Source: Pseudarthrobacter siccitolerans (lineage in GTDB: Bacteria; Actinomycetota; Actinomycetes; Actinomycetales; Micrococcaceae). Taken from it: DNA of 64,000 nt. Positions 1 to 8,161 of this stretch are shown piece after piece. The translations under genes were made by a program, and so were the position numbers. The stretch is from assembly GCF_030823375.1 (NCBI RefSeq), contig NZ_JAUSXB010000002.1:1-64000 (forward strand), read 5' to 3'. The notes under the pieces were generated by a model. It searched no databases. It had not been told where the DNA came from and saw only the letters and a program-made list of their open reading frames with translations. Each line of letters starts with the position of its first letter. Within the stretch, counting starts at the first letter, position 1.

Positions 1-2
1 AG

Positions 3-1712
3 CGGCTCGATCACGTTTTCGAAATCATGGGAGAAGAGGTGGAAACCGGCGCAGCTTTTGATGTTGTTTCCGCAAAGCTCGTCGCCTCCGGATCTCTTAC
101 ACCCGCGGAACTCGTTGCCTGGAGCCCGCCGCTGCAACGGACCTACGGGCGCGTGCTGGACCTGCATAACCAGAAATGGAACGGCATCTGGTTCCGAATC
201 GTGCGTAACTTCTTCTGGTCAGCAACAGCTGGAGAGTTCGACCTGGTCATTGGAAACCCCCCGTGGGTCCGGTGGTCAAAACTGCCCGATGCCTACCGTG
301 AACGGGTTAAGCCCACCTGCGAGAGCTATGGAATCTTCTCCGAAGCCGGACGCCACGGGGGCAACGAACTGGACGTGTCGGCAATGATTACGTACACGGT
401 GGCTGATAAGTGGCTGAAGGTTGAAGGCCGCCTTGCATTTGTCATTACTGGTGCCATCTTCAAGAACCCGTCCTCATCTGGATTCCGAAACTTCATCATC
501 CATCCCGAAGACCCCGACTCGCCTCATCTGGTGCCCAAGAGGATCGATGACTTCAAAACCCTCAAGCCCTTTAAAGATGCTTCCAACCACACCGTGGTGG
601 CGGTCTTTGATAAGTCGTCAACCCAGGGAACGTATCCTGTTCCGTACGTCGTATGGTCAAAACCGCCTCGGACAACGCTTGGTTTGGGCGACACTCTTGA
701 AACCATCAGGGGCCTCATTACCTCGACGATGAACGATGCCGGACCCGTAGAACCTTTAATTCCAGGATCGCCATGGAGTGTTCTTGCTCCGGGACGGCAC
801 GAAATCCTGCGGTACTTGGCGGGGAAATGCTCCTGGGTAGCCGGCCGCAAGGGGATTACGGCCGATCTGAACGGCGTCTATTTCGTTCCTGTACTCAACG
901 ACAATGGCACGGATGTTCAGATCGCGAGCAGGCCCAATGCGGGCCGTAAGGATCTTGGTGCCCGCAGGACGGCCTGGGTGGAACCGGATCTTCTTTACCC
1001 GCTGATCAAAGGCGCAAGCGACTTCGAGCCCTACTACCTGAAGCTGAGCAACCCTGATTACGCCGCTGAGCGTCTCTATACCTTCGTACCAAATACGGGC
1101 ATTCAAGGCGCCCACTACAGACAGGCAGAACAGGCGATCAACGCGCCGGGCTTGCGGAAAACCAAAGATTGGTTTGCCAACTTCAGCGATCTTCTGAAGG
1201 AACGCTCAACGTATCGCCGCCAGATGAAGGGTGCGCCGTACCATGCTGTCTACAACGTAGGCGACTACACCTTTCAGCCCTGGAAAGTCGTCTGGCCCGA
1301 AATGTCCAGTAACTTCTACGCAGCAGTGGCGGGCATGGGTCAAGTCCCGATTGCAGGAGAGCGACCCTATGTCCCGGACCACAAGGTTTATTTCGCCTCC
1401 TTTGACAAGCCGGAAGCAGCCTACTACCTTTGCGGGCTGCTGAACTCCCCGGTCGTGAGGGAGTGGATCCAGAGCCACACTGTGTCCATCCAGGTGGGCG
1501 ACGTCTTCAAGCACCTGAGTGTCCCGGAGTTCGACGCCGAGAATCCGGTCCACCTTAGACTGTCCTCACTAGTGGAAAAAGCCCACCAGGAGCATGATTC
1601 TGTACGCCGGAAGCAATTGATACCAGACATTGAGGCGGCGGCTGATCGTGTTTTGAGCGTGGGCGTCGTGCAAGCACATGAAAACTTAGAGGCTGCTTCG
1701 GCAGCCTGCTAA
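3..1712 (+). CDS. N6-adenine DNA methyltransferase, C-terminal part (restriction/BREX type), cut by window edge
   Basis: The reading frame is open to the left edge, so the true start and the SAM-binding N-terminus lie outside; the first ATG visible is at 27. About 75 residues after it is an IGNPPW motif, the catalytic NPPY/W motif of N6-adenine methyltransferases, followed by conserved blocks typical of the Eco57I/PglX group and a long C-terminal part likely to be target recognition. The family methylates adenine in DNA as the self-marking arm of a type IIG restriction enzyme or of a BREX/DISARM-like system; which one cannot be told without the upstream genes. A perfect intrinsic terminator follows at 1768. 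It heads a run of defence genes. The methylase call is firm, the system is open. Confidence 0.85.
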   Translation, partial: RLDHVFEIMGEEVETGAAFDVVSAKLVASGSLTPAELVAWSPPLQRTYGRVLDLHNQKWNGIWFRIVRNFFWSATAGEFDLVIGNPPWVRWSKLPDAYRERVKPTCESYGIFSEAGRHGGNELDVSAMITYTVADKWLKVEGRLAFVITGAIFKNPSSSGFRNFIIHPEDPDSPHLVPKRIDDFKTLKPFKDASNHTVVAVFDKSSTQGTYPVPYVVWSKPPRTTLGLGDTLETIRGLITSTMNDAGPVEPLIPGSPWSVLAPGRHEILRYLAGKCSWVAGRKGITADLNGVYFVPVLNDNGTDVQIASRPNAGRKDLGARRTAWVEPDLLYPLIKGASDFEPYYLKLSNPDYAAERLYTFVPNTGIQGAHYRQAEQAINAPGLRKTKDWFANFSDLLKERSTYRRQMKGAPYHAVYNVGDYTFQPWKVVWPEMSSNFYAAVAGMGQVPIAGERPYVPDHKVYFASFDKPEAAYYLCGLLNSPVVREWIQSHTVSIQVGDVFKHLSVPEFDAENPVHLRLSSLVEKAHQEHDSVRRKQLIPDIEAAADRVLSVGVVQAHENLEAASAAC

Positions 1713-1767
1713 GTCCTTGCGCTAAGGAAACCACTGTCTCTAGGCTGCTCCCCTAAGATAGAAGGCG

Positions 1768-1805
1768 GATGGAACCTGCCCTGCCGGTCAGGTTCCATCT
1801 TTTTT
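1768..1805 (+). terminator. Rho-independent terminator after the methylase
   Basis: Perfect 11-bp inverted repeat GATGGAACCTG (1768-1778) / CAGGTTCCATC (1789-1799) with a 10-nt loop, followed by six T residues. It lies 56 bp after the methylase stop and points rightward; it may also stop transcription of the leftward gene that ends at 1817. Confidence 0.9.
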
Positions 1806-1816
1806 GCCCTTCCACT

Positions 1817-2086
1817 TCACCCCGCTGTGCTCCGGAAGCCGGGACGAGTACTACCGGCTCCATGTTCTGCTTCCACGTGAACCCATACTTGGGCGAGTTC
1901 GGAAGGATTACTTATATCGAGCGTGACTCTGGTCACTGAAGCCGATGACCCGTCTGGTAGGAGGATTTGTGTTCCTACTGGCGGGAAGATATCGCTTCGT
2001 AGCCAAGCAACAGTGTCCCCGTTCTGGTCCAGGAACCGAGTTCCTCCTGTGTTGGCAGCGTCAAAAACAAATGTGGAGGGCTTCAT
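1817..2086 (-). CDS. Small hypothetical protein, 89 aa
   Basis: ATG at 2086 has a strong ribosome site (AGGAG, 8 nt spacing), which is the main reason to accept this gene over the overlapping frames on the other strand. The protein is acidic to neutral, with a predicted beta-rich pattern (FLDQNGDTVAWL, then a hydrophobic IFPPVGTQILLPDG stretch and ISNPSELAQVWVHVEAE). No signal peptide or membrane segment is visible and I do not recognise a family. The segment NGDTVAWL resembles the first repeat of the beta-flower protein at 7545, but the rest does not follow the four-fold pattern, so I do not extend that name to it. It ends next to the terminator of the methylase and stands alone. Confidence 0.65.
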   Translation of the reverse strand: MKPSTFVFDAANTGGTRFLDQNGDTVAWLRSDIFPPVGTQILLPDGSSASVTRVTLDISNPSELAQVWVHVEAEHGAGSTRPGFRSTAG

Positions 2087-2248
2087 TCTGGGGGCTCCTG
2101 AAGATTTCTAAGAGTCGAATTTCGAATCACATGCCTTAGACATAGCTGGAATCGGGTAGGAGTGGACGGACGAGTGCAGTGTCGCGCCTGTCCGGTCGTC
2201 TTCGGGACAAAAGTGAGAAGAAGGTGGGCGGTTGGATAATGAGCAACT

Positions 2249-3196
2249 ATGGACCCGAATACTGCGGCTTTCCGTTGTCCCGCGCCAGGACAGCAATGGG
2301 CCTACAGACTGCGCGACGACGAGCCCTCCGAGCGGGTGCAAGTCTTGGCGTTGCACCAAGAGGCTCGTCGATTCCGGGTTGATATCCGCCATCTGGATGG
2401 GGACGCATGCGGCAGGGAAGATAACGTGCCTCGTGGACGCCTCAGGGTGCCGTGGGAAGAGGTAACCCAGTACGACGCCTCAATGGATGGGTGGAGGCGT
2501 CTCAGGGCGGAATCTATCGACGAGAACGAATCTTCGGCCATGTGGGCAGTACTTGAGCTACTCATACCTTCGGAAGTTGGCGAACTATGCGTTACTCCAG
2601 TCGACGATGCTTTGGTTGTCCACGATCAAGGGGCGCTTGAAACACTTATGGGGCAGCCTCTGGCCGACGTACAGACCAAGTTTTCATGCGTGGTTCACGA
2701 CGGAGAGTCGTGCCTCTCGCCGCGCGCGTCGCTATCTGTCGTAGAGCTTGCCTGTCACAAGAACCCAACCCCTGTTCTGGACTTGGTCATAGCCGAGGAG
2801 GCAAAGGCTCGGGAAAAGGCCAAAAGAGGCGGGACAGTTGAGGACTGGGAAACCAAAAAACCGGTAGATACCTCGCCCCAATATGAACACGGATACTACC
2901 TACGCCGGCAAAAACCCATCCATGAGATCCTTCGCCAGTGGTGCGGGTATCGCTCTGTAACAGCCCACGAACGGCTCTTGGCTGCAGAGGCTGAGGTCAA
3001 TCGCCTAGACGTTCTCCTAGCCTGGTCAGTCGATTACATCCGCCGGATCGACGAGAGCACCGCGGCAATGATTGAGAAGGAGCACGAGGAGGACCGCATC
3101 ACCTCTTACAACATCCGCCCCGTTCCCCAACGTCCACTGGAACCACATGAAATCCCCCGCGTTCAGGTTCCAAGCCGTCGGCGCTGGCCCCACTGA
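2249..3196 (+). CDS. Hypothetical protein, 315 aa
   Basis: Soluble protein without signal peptide or membrane segments. The N-terminal 70 residues have many charged and aromatic positions (GQQWAYRLRDDEPSERVQVLAL, FRVDIRHLDG) that could form a small beta domain binding nucleic acid, but this is a guess. The middle carries VVHDQGALETLMGQPLADVQ and the C-terminal third is helical with acidic and basic runs (AEEAKAREKAKRGG, EKEHEEDRI). The start ATG at 2249 has no clear ribosome site. It converges on the zinc-ribbon nuclease gene ending at 3224, with 27 bp between them. I do not recognise a family; its place between defence genes suggests an accessory role only. Confidence 0.7.
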   Translation: MDPNTAAFRCPAPGQQWAYRLRDDEPSERVQVLALHQEARRFRVDIRHLDGDACGREDNVPRGRLRVPWEEVTQYDASMDGWRRLRAESIDENESSAMWAVLELLIPSEVGELCVTPVDDALVVHDQGALETLMGQPLADVQTKFSCVVHDGESCLSPRASLSVVELACHKNPTPVLDLVIAEEAKAREKAKRGGTVEDWETKKPVDTSPQYEHGYYLRRQKPIHEILRQWCGYRSVTAHERLLAAEAEVNRLDVLLAWSVDYIRRIDESTAAMIEKEHEEDRITSYNIRPVPQRPLEPHEIPRVQVPSRRRWPH

Positions 3197-3223
3197 CAAC
3201 ACAGGTGTTGCATACCACCCGTT

Positions 3224-4777
3224 CTAGTGGGATTGGAGTTCCTCGGAGATCCCGACCTCAGCGTCTACCAATAAGGGGCGCCGCAGGAGCTGGATCTCCT
3301 GGTATGTGTCATTCCGTACAGTTCTCGTCCGAACGGTCCCAATCCGCCAACCGCGTTCAACCGCTTTGGGGTGCAACTGAGTCAGCACCTTCCCTCCGGC
3401 ACATACGGCCACCTCGGTGTATTCATCCGCGCCGTCAATGTTGGCGGTCAGCTCGAAAGATGCGGCGCCCAGGTAAAACTTGGGCGCTTCGCGGACTGCA
3501 TGAGCATGGTCCCCGATGAAAAGATCGTTTCCCCAAGGGAACGTCGAGGAGGGAGTGAAATCCGAATCTGACATCCTTTCCAGGATGCCTTGCACGGTGC
3601 TGCGCCACTGCTGCCGGGGCACCTTGTCCAAACCAAGCATGCAGATAAATCGTGGGGCTTCCGACCGCTCTGAAATTGCAAGATAACGACCCGAGTCCAT
3701 CGCAACCATTCGCAGGACGGCACCGGAATTCAACTTCCACGAAATATAAAAGGCATTGTAGTAGTACTTGTGCTCGGCAATTGCCCCCAACCTGGATTGC
3801 GGCCTGGTCGTCACCGGCTCCTTCTTCTTCACCTTCCTAATCGTTCCTGGACGGCCCGCCATGGCATCGGATAATGCCAAGACGAGTGCTTCAATTACGT
3901 GCTTAGTAACCACTTCAGACTGTGCCAAGACATCGTGCTCACCGATTGGGCCCAGCCCGCCCAACCGCAAACGCACGACCTGCCACCCTACGCCGGCTAG
4001 AAGATCGTTGCGCCTCTTGTCTTCTCTTTCCTTGCCAGCGTGGGTGTAGGCAGGGTCAACTTCCACGCAAACCTTTGTCTTGGAAATAAGGATGTCTGGC
4101 GTCAGAACGGGAAAGTTATTGCGTTCTGGTTCATGTCCGCACTGAATTGCGCTGCGACCTTTATGGACTCTGAATCCGGCGGCAACCAGCTTGTCCCGTA
4201 CCTCTTGCTCCGTCTTAGAGGTCGAGAGGTTACGAGATTGGATGACGGTGCCAGCCTGGTAATAGGGGCCTGAACTTTTCGCTTTTCTCTCTGCGAAATC
4301 AGCCCTGGCCGTTGGCCGGCATGCTCTGCACACTGCCATGTACTCGACGCCAGGCCGGGCGATTACCTCGTGGCCACAGCTCAGGGTTACGCGCCCGTAC
4401 AACTGTTCGTCAGCGCAGCTGAGACATGCCCTCGATCCACCGGCCTTTTTACGCCATCCTGATACGGCAGCGCACTGAACGACAGCCGACTCAATAAATT
4501 TGTGCCCCACCGGGCAAATCCAGCGGACCTTCACCGGAGAGGTGGCTGGAATGTCTCCTGGCCCGAATGGATTCTCGTCGTCCCACATGTCAAGCACTTC
4601 TTTGTGCTTCAGCGCAACCGTCACTTCCGCTTTTGGCGCACGTCGAGCAAGGCCCAGCCGGCTTCGATCTTCCGGCGTCAGCGCCGGCCAGTCTTCAAGT
4701 GCTTTCACAAATGCCCCCAATTCAGATCCGGATGCTAAACCTCGGTTCCGGCTGATAGTAGACGAGCCCACCGACAT
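3224..4777 (-). CDS. Zinc-ribbon protein with Vsr/DUF559-like PD-(D/E)XK nuclease domain
   Basis: After an N-terminal helical part comes a zinc ribbon of the W-C-P-x-GH type (WICPVGHKFIESAV, then CLSC about 35 residues on), then a second cysteine-rich ribbon (LSCGHEV...CRAC). Further on, EVDPAYTHAGKEREDKRRND and GWQVVRLRLG match the core of very-short-patch-repair/DUF559 nucleases (acidic residue, then conserved basic residues, then the closing strand). Such proteins are thought to recognise and cut DNA; the substrate here is unknown. I place the start at the ATG at 4777 (18 codons after a TTG at 4831 that would overlap the divergent neighbour). It lies back to back with the DUF6308 gene, so the two may share a promoter region. 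Sure of the domains, not of the function. Confidence 0.75.
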   Translation of the reverse strand: MSVGSSTISRNRGLASGSELGAFVKALEDWPALTPEDRSRLGLARRAPKAEVTVALKHKEVLDMWDDENPFGPGDIPATSPVKVRWICPVGHKFIESAVVQCAAVSGWRKKAGGSRACLSCADEQLYGRVTLSCGHEVIARPGVEYMAVCRACRPTARADFAERKAKSSGPYYQAGTVIQSRNLSTSKTEQEVRDKLVAAGFRVHKGRSAIQCGHEPERNNFPVLTPDILISKTKVCVEVDPAYTHAGKEREDKRRNDLLAGVGWQVVRLRLGGLGPIGEHDVLAQSEVVTKHVIEALVLALSDAMAGRPGTIRKVKKKEPVTTRPQSRLGAIAEHKYYYNAFYISWKLNSGAVLRMVAMDSGRYLAISERSEAPRFICMLGLDKVPRQQWRSTVQGILERMSDSDFTPSSTFPWGNDLFIGDHAHAVREAPKFYLGAASFELTANIDGADEYTEVAVCAGGKVLTQLHPKAVERGWRIGTVRTRTVRNDTYQEIQLLRRPLLVDAEVGISEELQSH

Positions 4778-4830
4778 TACGCGGCGAAGTTCTGGGGCAC
4801 TTCCTGAGACGCCGCCGTTAGGCTCGAGCA

Positions 4831-5520
4831 ATGACTGGGATGATTTCAGTTGGCGGGTTCACCGAGCCGATTGAGAAAGCCACGCGCTTGGTACGGGAGT
4901 ACGTGACCGAATACGGCAGGTGGTCCTACCCCGCCTACGATGGCTACCTTCGGGATACGCCAACCCTTGACGTCCGCCAACAAGACCTGCTGGCCGCAGC
5001 GCTACTCAATGCCGGTCAGCAGCCAATTCCCACTTACTACGGGCTGCTGGAGATCCTGCCTGAAATCAACCGCCGCCTAGAGGACCCACGCTTGACTGGC
5101 ACGCTTGAGGAAGCTTCAGGTGACACCCTAGACGCAATCGCGGACCTTTACGGCATCTTGGACGACCACCCCCAGCATCAGGTCCAGCTCGTCAAACTCA
5201 GCAAAGTTCTGCACCGGAAGCGTCCGGAGCTGCTGCCGCTGTACGACAAGAATGTTTGGCGCTGTTACAGCCAAATCGGGAATCCGGTCCGAGTGGAACC
5301 GGTTAAGCGCCGCAGCGATAGGAAGCGCATGCAGGCCTGGTTGCCGCAGGTGCAAGCCGATCTAAAAAGGGCCTCGATCCTTTGGCGCGACTTGGCCGCC
5401 CTAGCCTCCAAACCGACGATCACTCCGCTACGAGCCTTGGACATTCTTGCTTGGCGCCTCGTTGATGAAGTGACGCCCCGTCAGAAGCGGCAGCGCGTCT
5501 CGTTCGAAAAAAAGATCTAG
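4831..5520 (+). CDS. DUF6308 family protein, 229 aa
   Basis: All-helical protein whose middle (QDLLAAALLNAG...YYGLLEIL) and the block LVKLSKVLHRKRPELLPLYDKNVWRCY fit the DUF6308 family of actinobacteria, whose biochemical role is not known. Two in-frame ATGs (4831 and 4840) are possible; neither has a strong ribosome site. The gene is divergent from the zinc-ribbon nuclease gene and converges with the Shedu gene, ending 1 bp before it (5520/5522). That packing, without room for independent terminators, suggests the genes have been together for some time. Context points to defence but the sequence does not prove it. Confidence 0.7.
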   Translation: MTGMISVGGFTEPIEKATRLVREYVTEYGRWSYPAYDGYLRDTPTLDVRQQDLLAAALLNAGQQPIPTYYGLLEILPEINRRLEDPRLTGTLEEASGDTLDAIADLYGILDDHPQHQVQLVKLSKVLHRKRPELLPLYDKNVWRCYSQIGNPVRVEPVKRRSDRKRMQAWLPQVQADLKRASILWRDLAALASKPTITPLRALDILAWRLVDEVTPRQKRQRVSFEKKI

Positions 5521-5521
5521 T

Positions 5522-6745
5522 TCAAGCAGAGTTGCTCACTATCCATTCCGCCCTGGCCAGAAGCTCATCGAAGGTCACGACTTCAGGTTCTTGAAGGTGG
5601 CGCCGTGCTAGTTCAAACGAACGAATCTTCTCTGGATGGTGTTGACCCTGGTCATTCTTAAACTCGGATAGCTTTCCGATAATCAAGAAAGACCTCGGCC
5701 GGATTAAGTAGGTCAAGTCCGTCGTTTCGAAGCCATCATCACCACGCCTAGCTACTCGTTCTCCCACGTTTGCGACAGCTTGGTGGACTGTCACCTGGGC
5801 CTGGCTGATACCGCCAGAAAGCTCCTTCGACATCGACCAAACGCTGGGCCGATATTCGTCCTTCAAAAGAGGCGTTCGGTGGTGTTTAATTTCCGCGAAC
5901 ACCATGGACTGGATAAGCCCACTTGTGCGGAGTACCGCGTCCGCGCGCTTTCCGTCCCCCGTGATCGAGTGACCTTTTACGATCTGCTCAAGCTTCTCTT
6001 CTGACCACGACGTGAAGAGTTGAGTACCGAGACCGACGCCCAAGACCCAGGGGTTGCTCTCGAAGAAATTCTGCCAGACTGATTCTTTTCCCTTGTTCCC
6101 CTCTATCTGGGAATCAAAGAAGGCGTCGTCATCGAGCATCCTTCGAAATTGTTCAAGCGCGGCGCGCCTGCCGGCTAGGGCAACGACATCCTGCGCCTGT
6201 GCATCATCGGCGATTAAGGCACGAAGCGCCGGCGCCTGAGACTCGTACACGCGGCTGGCTGATTCGGGATTGTTCAGCAACGCGGAGAGAGTTTCCTCAT
6301 CGAGTTTGGTACCAGTGTCGGCGCCGTCGGGCTCAATGAGCATAAGACGGCGAAAGAACTCCGCCAACCGAATGGCATCTTCACGCCGGACTCGCAGGAC
6401 CTCTTTAACTACCGCTCCAGACCCTGCGATCGGCACACGTTGAATCCAAAGATCCACGAGGGATCCTTTTTCTCTTGATATCAGGACCTTGATCTGTGAG
6501 CGGCTACCAGCAATGGGAGTGACCATCCACTCCTCACCTACTCGTTGCAGTGATGAGGCAGTGCCATCGTCATCGAGCACCTGGTAGACAAAGCGGCTCG
6601 GTTGACCGTAGTCAGAAGAGTTTGAGTTGCGGTTGCCGAACGTTTTGGATGTGTATAAGCGCCCGGGCAACCGGGCCTGCGCATACTCGGTCTCCGTTTC
6701 TGGCTCATACGACGCGGAAGCGAACTCCCATTCTTCTCCTGACAC
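5522..6745 (-). CDS. sduA: Shedu anti-phage nuclease (SduA, DUF4263)
   Basis: The C-terminal half carries the Shedu/DUF4263 nuclease signature: ESVWQNFFESNPWVLG near residues 221-236, KRADAVL with catalytic Asp near 269, and FAEIKHH with Glu 285 and Lys 287, the D...ExK core of the PD-(D/E)XK fold. The N-terminal 200 residues vary in this family and are thought to sense infection; here they contain two small beta regions (RFVYQVLDDDG, MVTPIAGSRSQIKVLISRE) and a helical linker. Shedu acts alone as a one-gene anti-phage system that nicks DNA, which fits its lack of an operon partner. The start is a GTG at 6745 preceded by a G-rich stretch. Length (407 aa) is normal and all key residues are present. 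Confidence 0.9.
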   Translation of the reverse strand: MSGEEWEFASASYEPETETEYAQARLPGRLYTSKTFGNRNSNSSDYGQPSRFVYQVLDDDGTASSLQRVGEEWMVTPIAGSRSQIKVLISREKGSLVDLWIQRVPIAGSGAVVKEVLRVRREDAIRLAEFFRRLMLIEPDGADTGTKLDEETLSALLNNPESASRVYESQAPALRALIADDAQAQDVVALAGRRAALEQFRRMLDDDAFFDSQIEGNKGKESVWQNFFESNPWVLGVGLGTQLFTSWSEEKLEQIVKGHSITGDGKRADAVLRTSGLIQSMVFAEIKHHRTPLLKDEYRPSVWSMSKELSGGISQAQVTVHQAVANVGERVARRGDDGFETTDLTYLIRPRSFLIIGKLSEFKNDQGQHHPEKIRSFELARRHLQEPEVVTFDELLARAEWIVSNSA

Positions 6746-6905
6746 AAGCGACCCCCGTTGAAATCTCGACTGGCGTCAGACTACCCGCCCTAACGGGACG
6801 CAGGAGCAGCAGCACGACTGATACCTCCTCAGAGTGTCCAAGTTCCCTGGAACTAAAACATCTGCTGTGTGCGTTCATCTGCGGATCCGCATTTCCGCTT
6901 CCGGA

Positions 6906-6944
6906 GGTTGCCCCTCACATCACTTTCTGGTGGTTGGGGCAACC
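6906..6944 (-). terminator. Hairpin after the octapeptide-repeat gene
   Basis: Inverted repeat GGTTGCCCC (6906-6914) / GGGGCAACC (6936-6944), 9 bp perfect, 21-nt loop, 35 bp beyond the stop of the repeat-protein gene. There is no T-run, so the terminator call rests on position and stem strength. The rest of the 6746-6978 gap shows nothing else. Confidence 0.5.
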
Positions 6945-6978
6945 GTTCTTTCCGTGCAGGTCCTTGCTACAAGCCTAC

Positions 6979-7410
6979 CTACGCCTTTATTCCGTGGGCC
7001 TGAGCCAGAAGGTCGGCTTCGGCGTCGTAACCCCGCGCACGAAGCTCTGGGATGAAGATGTGAATCGGTGGGATGCATGACATGTAGGGGTTTTCGCAGG
7101 GTCCGTCATAGAGGCCACCGCCTGGCGAGGTGTCCAGGCCACCACAGTTGTAACGGTCGAGCCCGCCGCCGTTGTACTTGTCCAGACCGCCGCCGTTGTA
7201 ACGGTCGAGGCCGCCCCCGTTGTACATGTCCAGACCGCCGCCGTTGTACTCATCGAGACCGCCCCCGTTATAGCGGTCGAGGCCTCCCCCGTTGTACTCG
7301 TCAGCTCCACCGCCGGAGTAGGGGTAGAGTCCCCCACCTGGCCCCTCGTAAAGTCCACCGCCCGGGCCTGTGTACCTGTCGCGTGGAAACTTCTTGTTGG
7401 TCTTATTCAT
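6979..7410 (-). CDS. Glycine-rich octapeptide-repeat protein (GGGLDxYN), 143 aa
   Basis: After a short basic N-terminus (MNKTNKKFPRDR) come twelve tandem octapeptides. The outer copies read GGGLYxGP, the inner ones GGGLDxYN with x = R, E, M or K. The protein ends in a non-repeated tail, NPYMSCIPPIHIFIPELRAR then GYDAEADLLAQAHG. The tail is conserved in actinobacterial proteins with the same repeat (recalled, not checked). No signal peptide or membrane segment. I chose the ATG at 7410 because AGGA lies 9 nt upstream; the longer frame from 7461 has no ribosome site. It is divergent from the beta-flower gene at 7545, with 134 bp between starts, so shared control is likely. The repeats suggest an extended scaffold or polymerising fibre. 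Function unknown. Confidence 0.75.
   Translation of the reverse strand: MNKTNKKFPRDRYTGPGGGLYEGPGGGLYPYSGGGADEYNGGGLDRYNGGGLDEYNGGGLDMYNGGGLDRYNGGGLDKYNGGGLDRYNCGGLDTSPGGGLYDGPCENPYMSCIPPIHIFIPELRARGYDAEADLLAQAHGIKA
7087..7374 (-). repeat. Twelve tandem 24-bp coding repeats
   Basis: In-frame tandem array encoding the octapeptides of the glycine-rich protein. The inner seven or so units are nearly identical at the DNA level, differing mostly in the codon at the variable position, which suggests recent slippage or gene conversion. One inner unit has Cys instead of Gly (YNCGGLDT). Confidence 0.9.
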
Positions 7411-7544
7411 ACTGCGCATCCTACGTTCCACGCGCACAGCGTGAACTGATGCCTCTGACACTGATGCGTGCAGAATTGTCAGATGCGGTGGCTACCTTTG
7501 AGCAACAACCCCATCGACCCCAATAACCGCAGGAGCTAAACGGC

Positions 7545-7904
7545 ATGGACCCCGTATTCAACAAGAACGGCACTGTCGTTGCTTGGCTTTACGGCAACGA
7601 CATCTTGGATTTAGGCGGAACGTACCGAGGCTTTGTTCAAGGAAGTAACGTGATCAGCTACCGGAACGGACGTCACCTTGGCTGGTTTGAACAGGGTGCT
7701 TTCTGGGACGCTCATAACCGTGCCATCGGGATGACGCCCGATGCTTCCGCCCCCATCCCTCGCCCAGGACTCAGTGGCGTACCAGGAAAGCCGGGGATCG
7801 GAGGCCGTCCAGGACGGCCTGGCATCCCGGGGACACCGGGTAAGCCCGGGCGATCCGGTAGCTGGTCTACGCAAGATTGGAACAGCTGGATGCCAAACAA
7901 GTAG
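7545..7904 (+). CDS. 4-fold beta-flower family protein with collagen-like tail
   Basis: The first 62 residues are four short repeats of about 15 residues: PVFNKNGTVVAWLYGN, DILDLGGTYRGFVQGS, NVISYRNGRHLGWFEQG, AFWDAHNRAIGMTPD. This is the pattern of the 4-fold beta-flower fold, a family recognised from structure predictions and without a settled function. The tail is Gly-X-Y rich (GLSGVPGKPG, GRPGRPGIPG, TPGKPGRSG), as in other members, and ends in WSTQDWNSWMPNK. ATG at 7545 has AGGAG 9 nt upstream. No signal peptide or membrane segment. It is divergent from the glycine-rich repeat gene, another low-complexity protein, and the pair may act together. The family call is firm; the role is open. 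Confidence 0.85.
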   Translation: MDPVFNKNGTVVAWLYGNDILDLGGTYRGFVQGSNVISYRNGRHLGWFEQGAFWDAHNRAIGMTPDASAPIPRPGLSGVPGKPGIGGRPGRPGIPGTPGKPGRSGSWSTQDWNSWMPNK

Positions 7905-8008
7905 CAGTAGCGTTGATTCACCCTTCCGACCCAGATGCGACGGCCAGGGGGCGGTCAACTCAAATAGATCTCTTTGTCCCGTTTCCTTAGACCTGGGCAC
8001 TGTTGAAA

Positions 8009-8152
8009 TCAGTCCTTGCGGATCGCTATGAGGTTTTGGCCGTCTTCCAGAAGCGCGTAGACGTTTTCCCGCGCTTCTTCGTAGGTGTCGCCTTCGGCCT
8101 CGATGTGCTCGTAGCTGCCGTCAGGGTTGGTGATAGTGCCGATGAGTATCAC
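8009..8152 (-). CDS. Small acidic protein, 47 aa, coupled to the SRAP gene
   Basis: The frame starts with GTG at 8152, 9 bp after the TAG of the SRAP gene, and reads VILIGTITNPDGSYEHIEAE then GDTYEEARENVYALLEDGQN and LIAIRKD. The beta-beta-alpha-type pattern with a DGSYE turn and amphipathic DTYEEARENVYALLEDG helix looks like a real small domain, similar in style to HicB-like or tryptophan-synthase-inhibitor-like minis, but I cannot name it. There is no clear ribosome site, so translation probably depends on ribosomes finishing the upstream gene. It is in the same frame as the SRAP gene, separated only by TAG plus three codons, so a lost fusion or readthrough extension is also possible. Confidence 0.55.
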   Translation of the reverse strand: MILIGTITNPDGSYEHIEAEGDTYEEARENVYALLEDGQNLIAIRKD

Positions 8153-8161
8153 CGCCGGAGT

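Noticed and set aside
1817..2086. Assignment of the 89-aa protein to the beta-flower family
   Set aside because: Only one NGDTVAWL segment matches; the four-fold repeat is missing.
7087..7374. Regular 24-bp repeats that look like a CRISPR-type array
   Set aside because: The repeats are contiguous without spacers and keep a reading frame coding for octapeptides.
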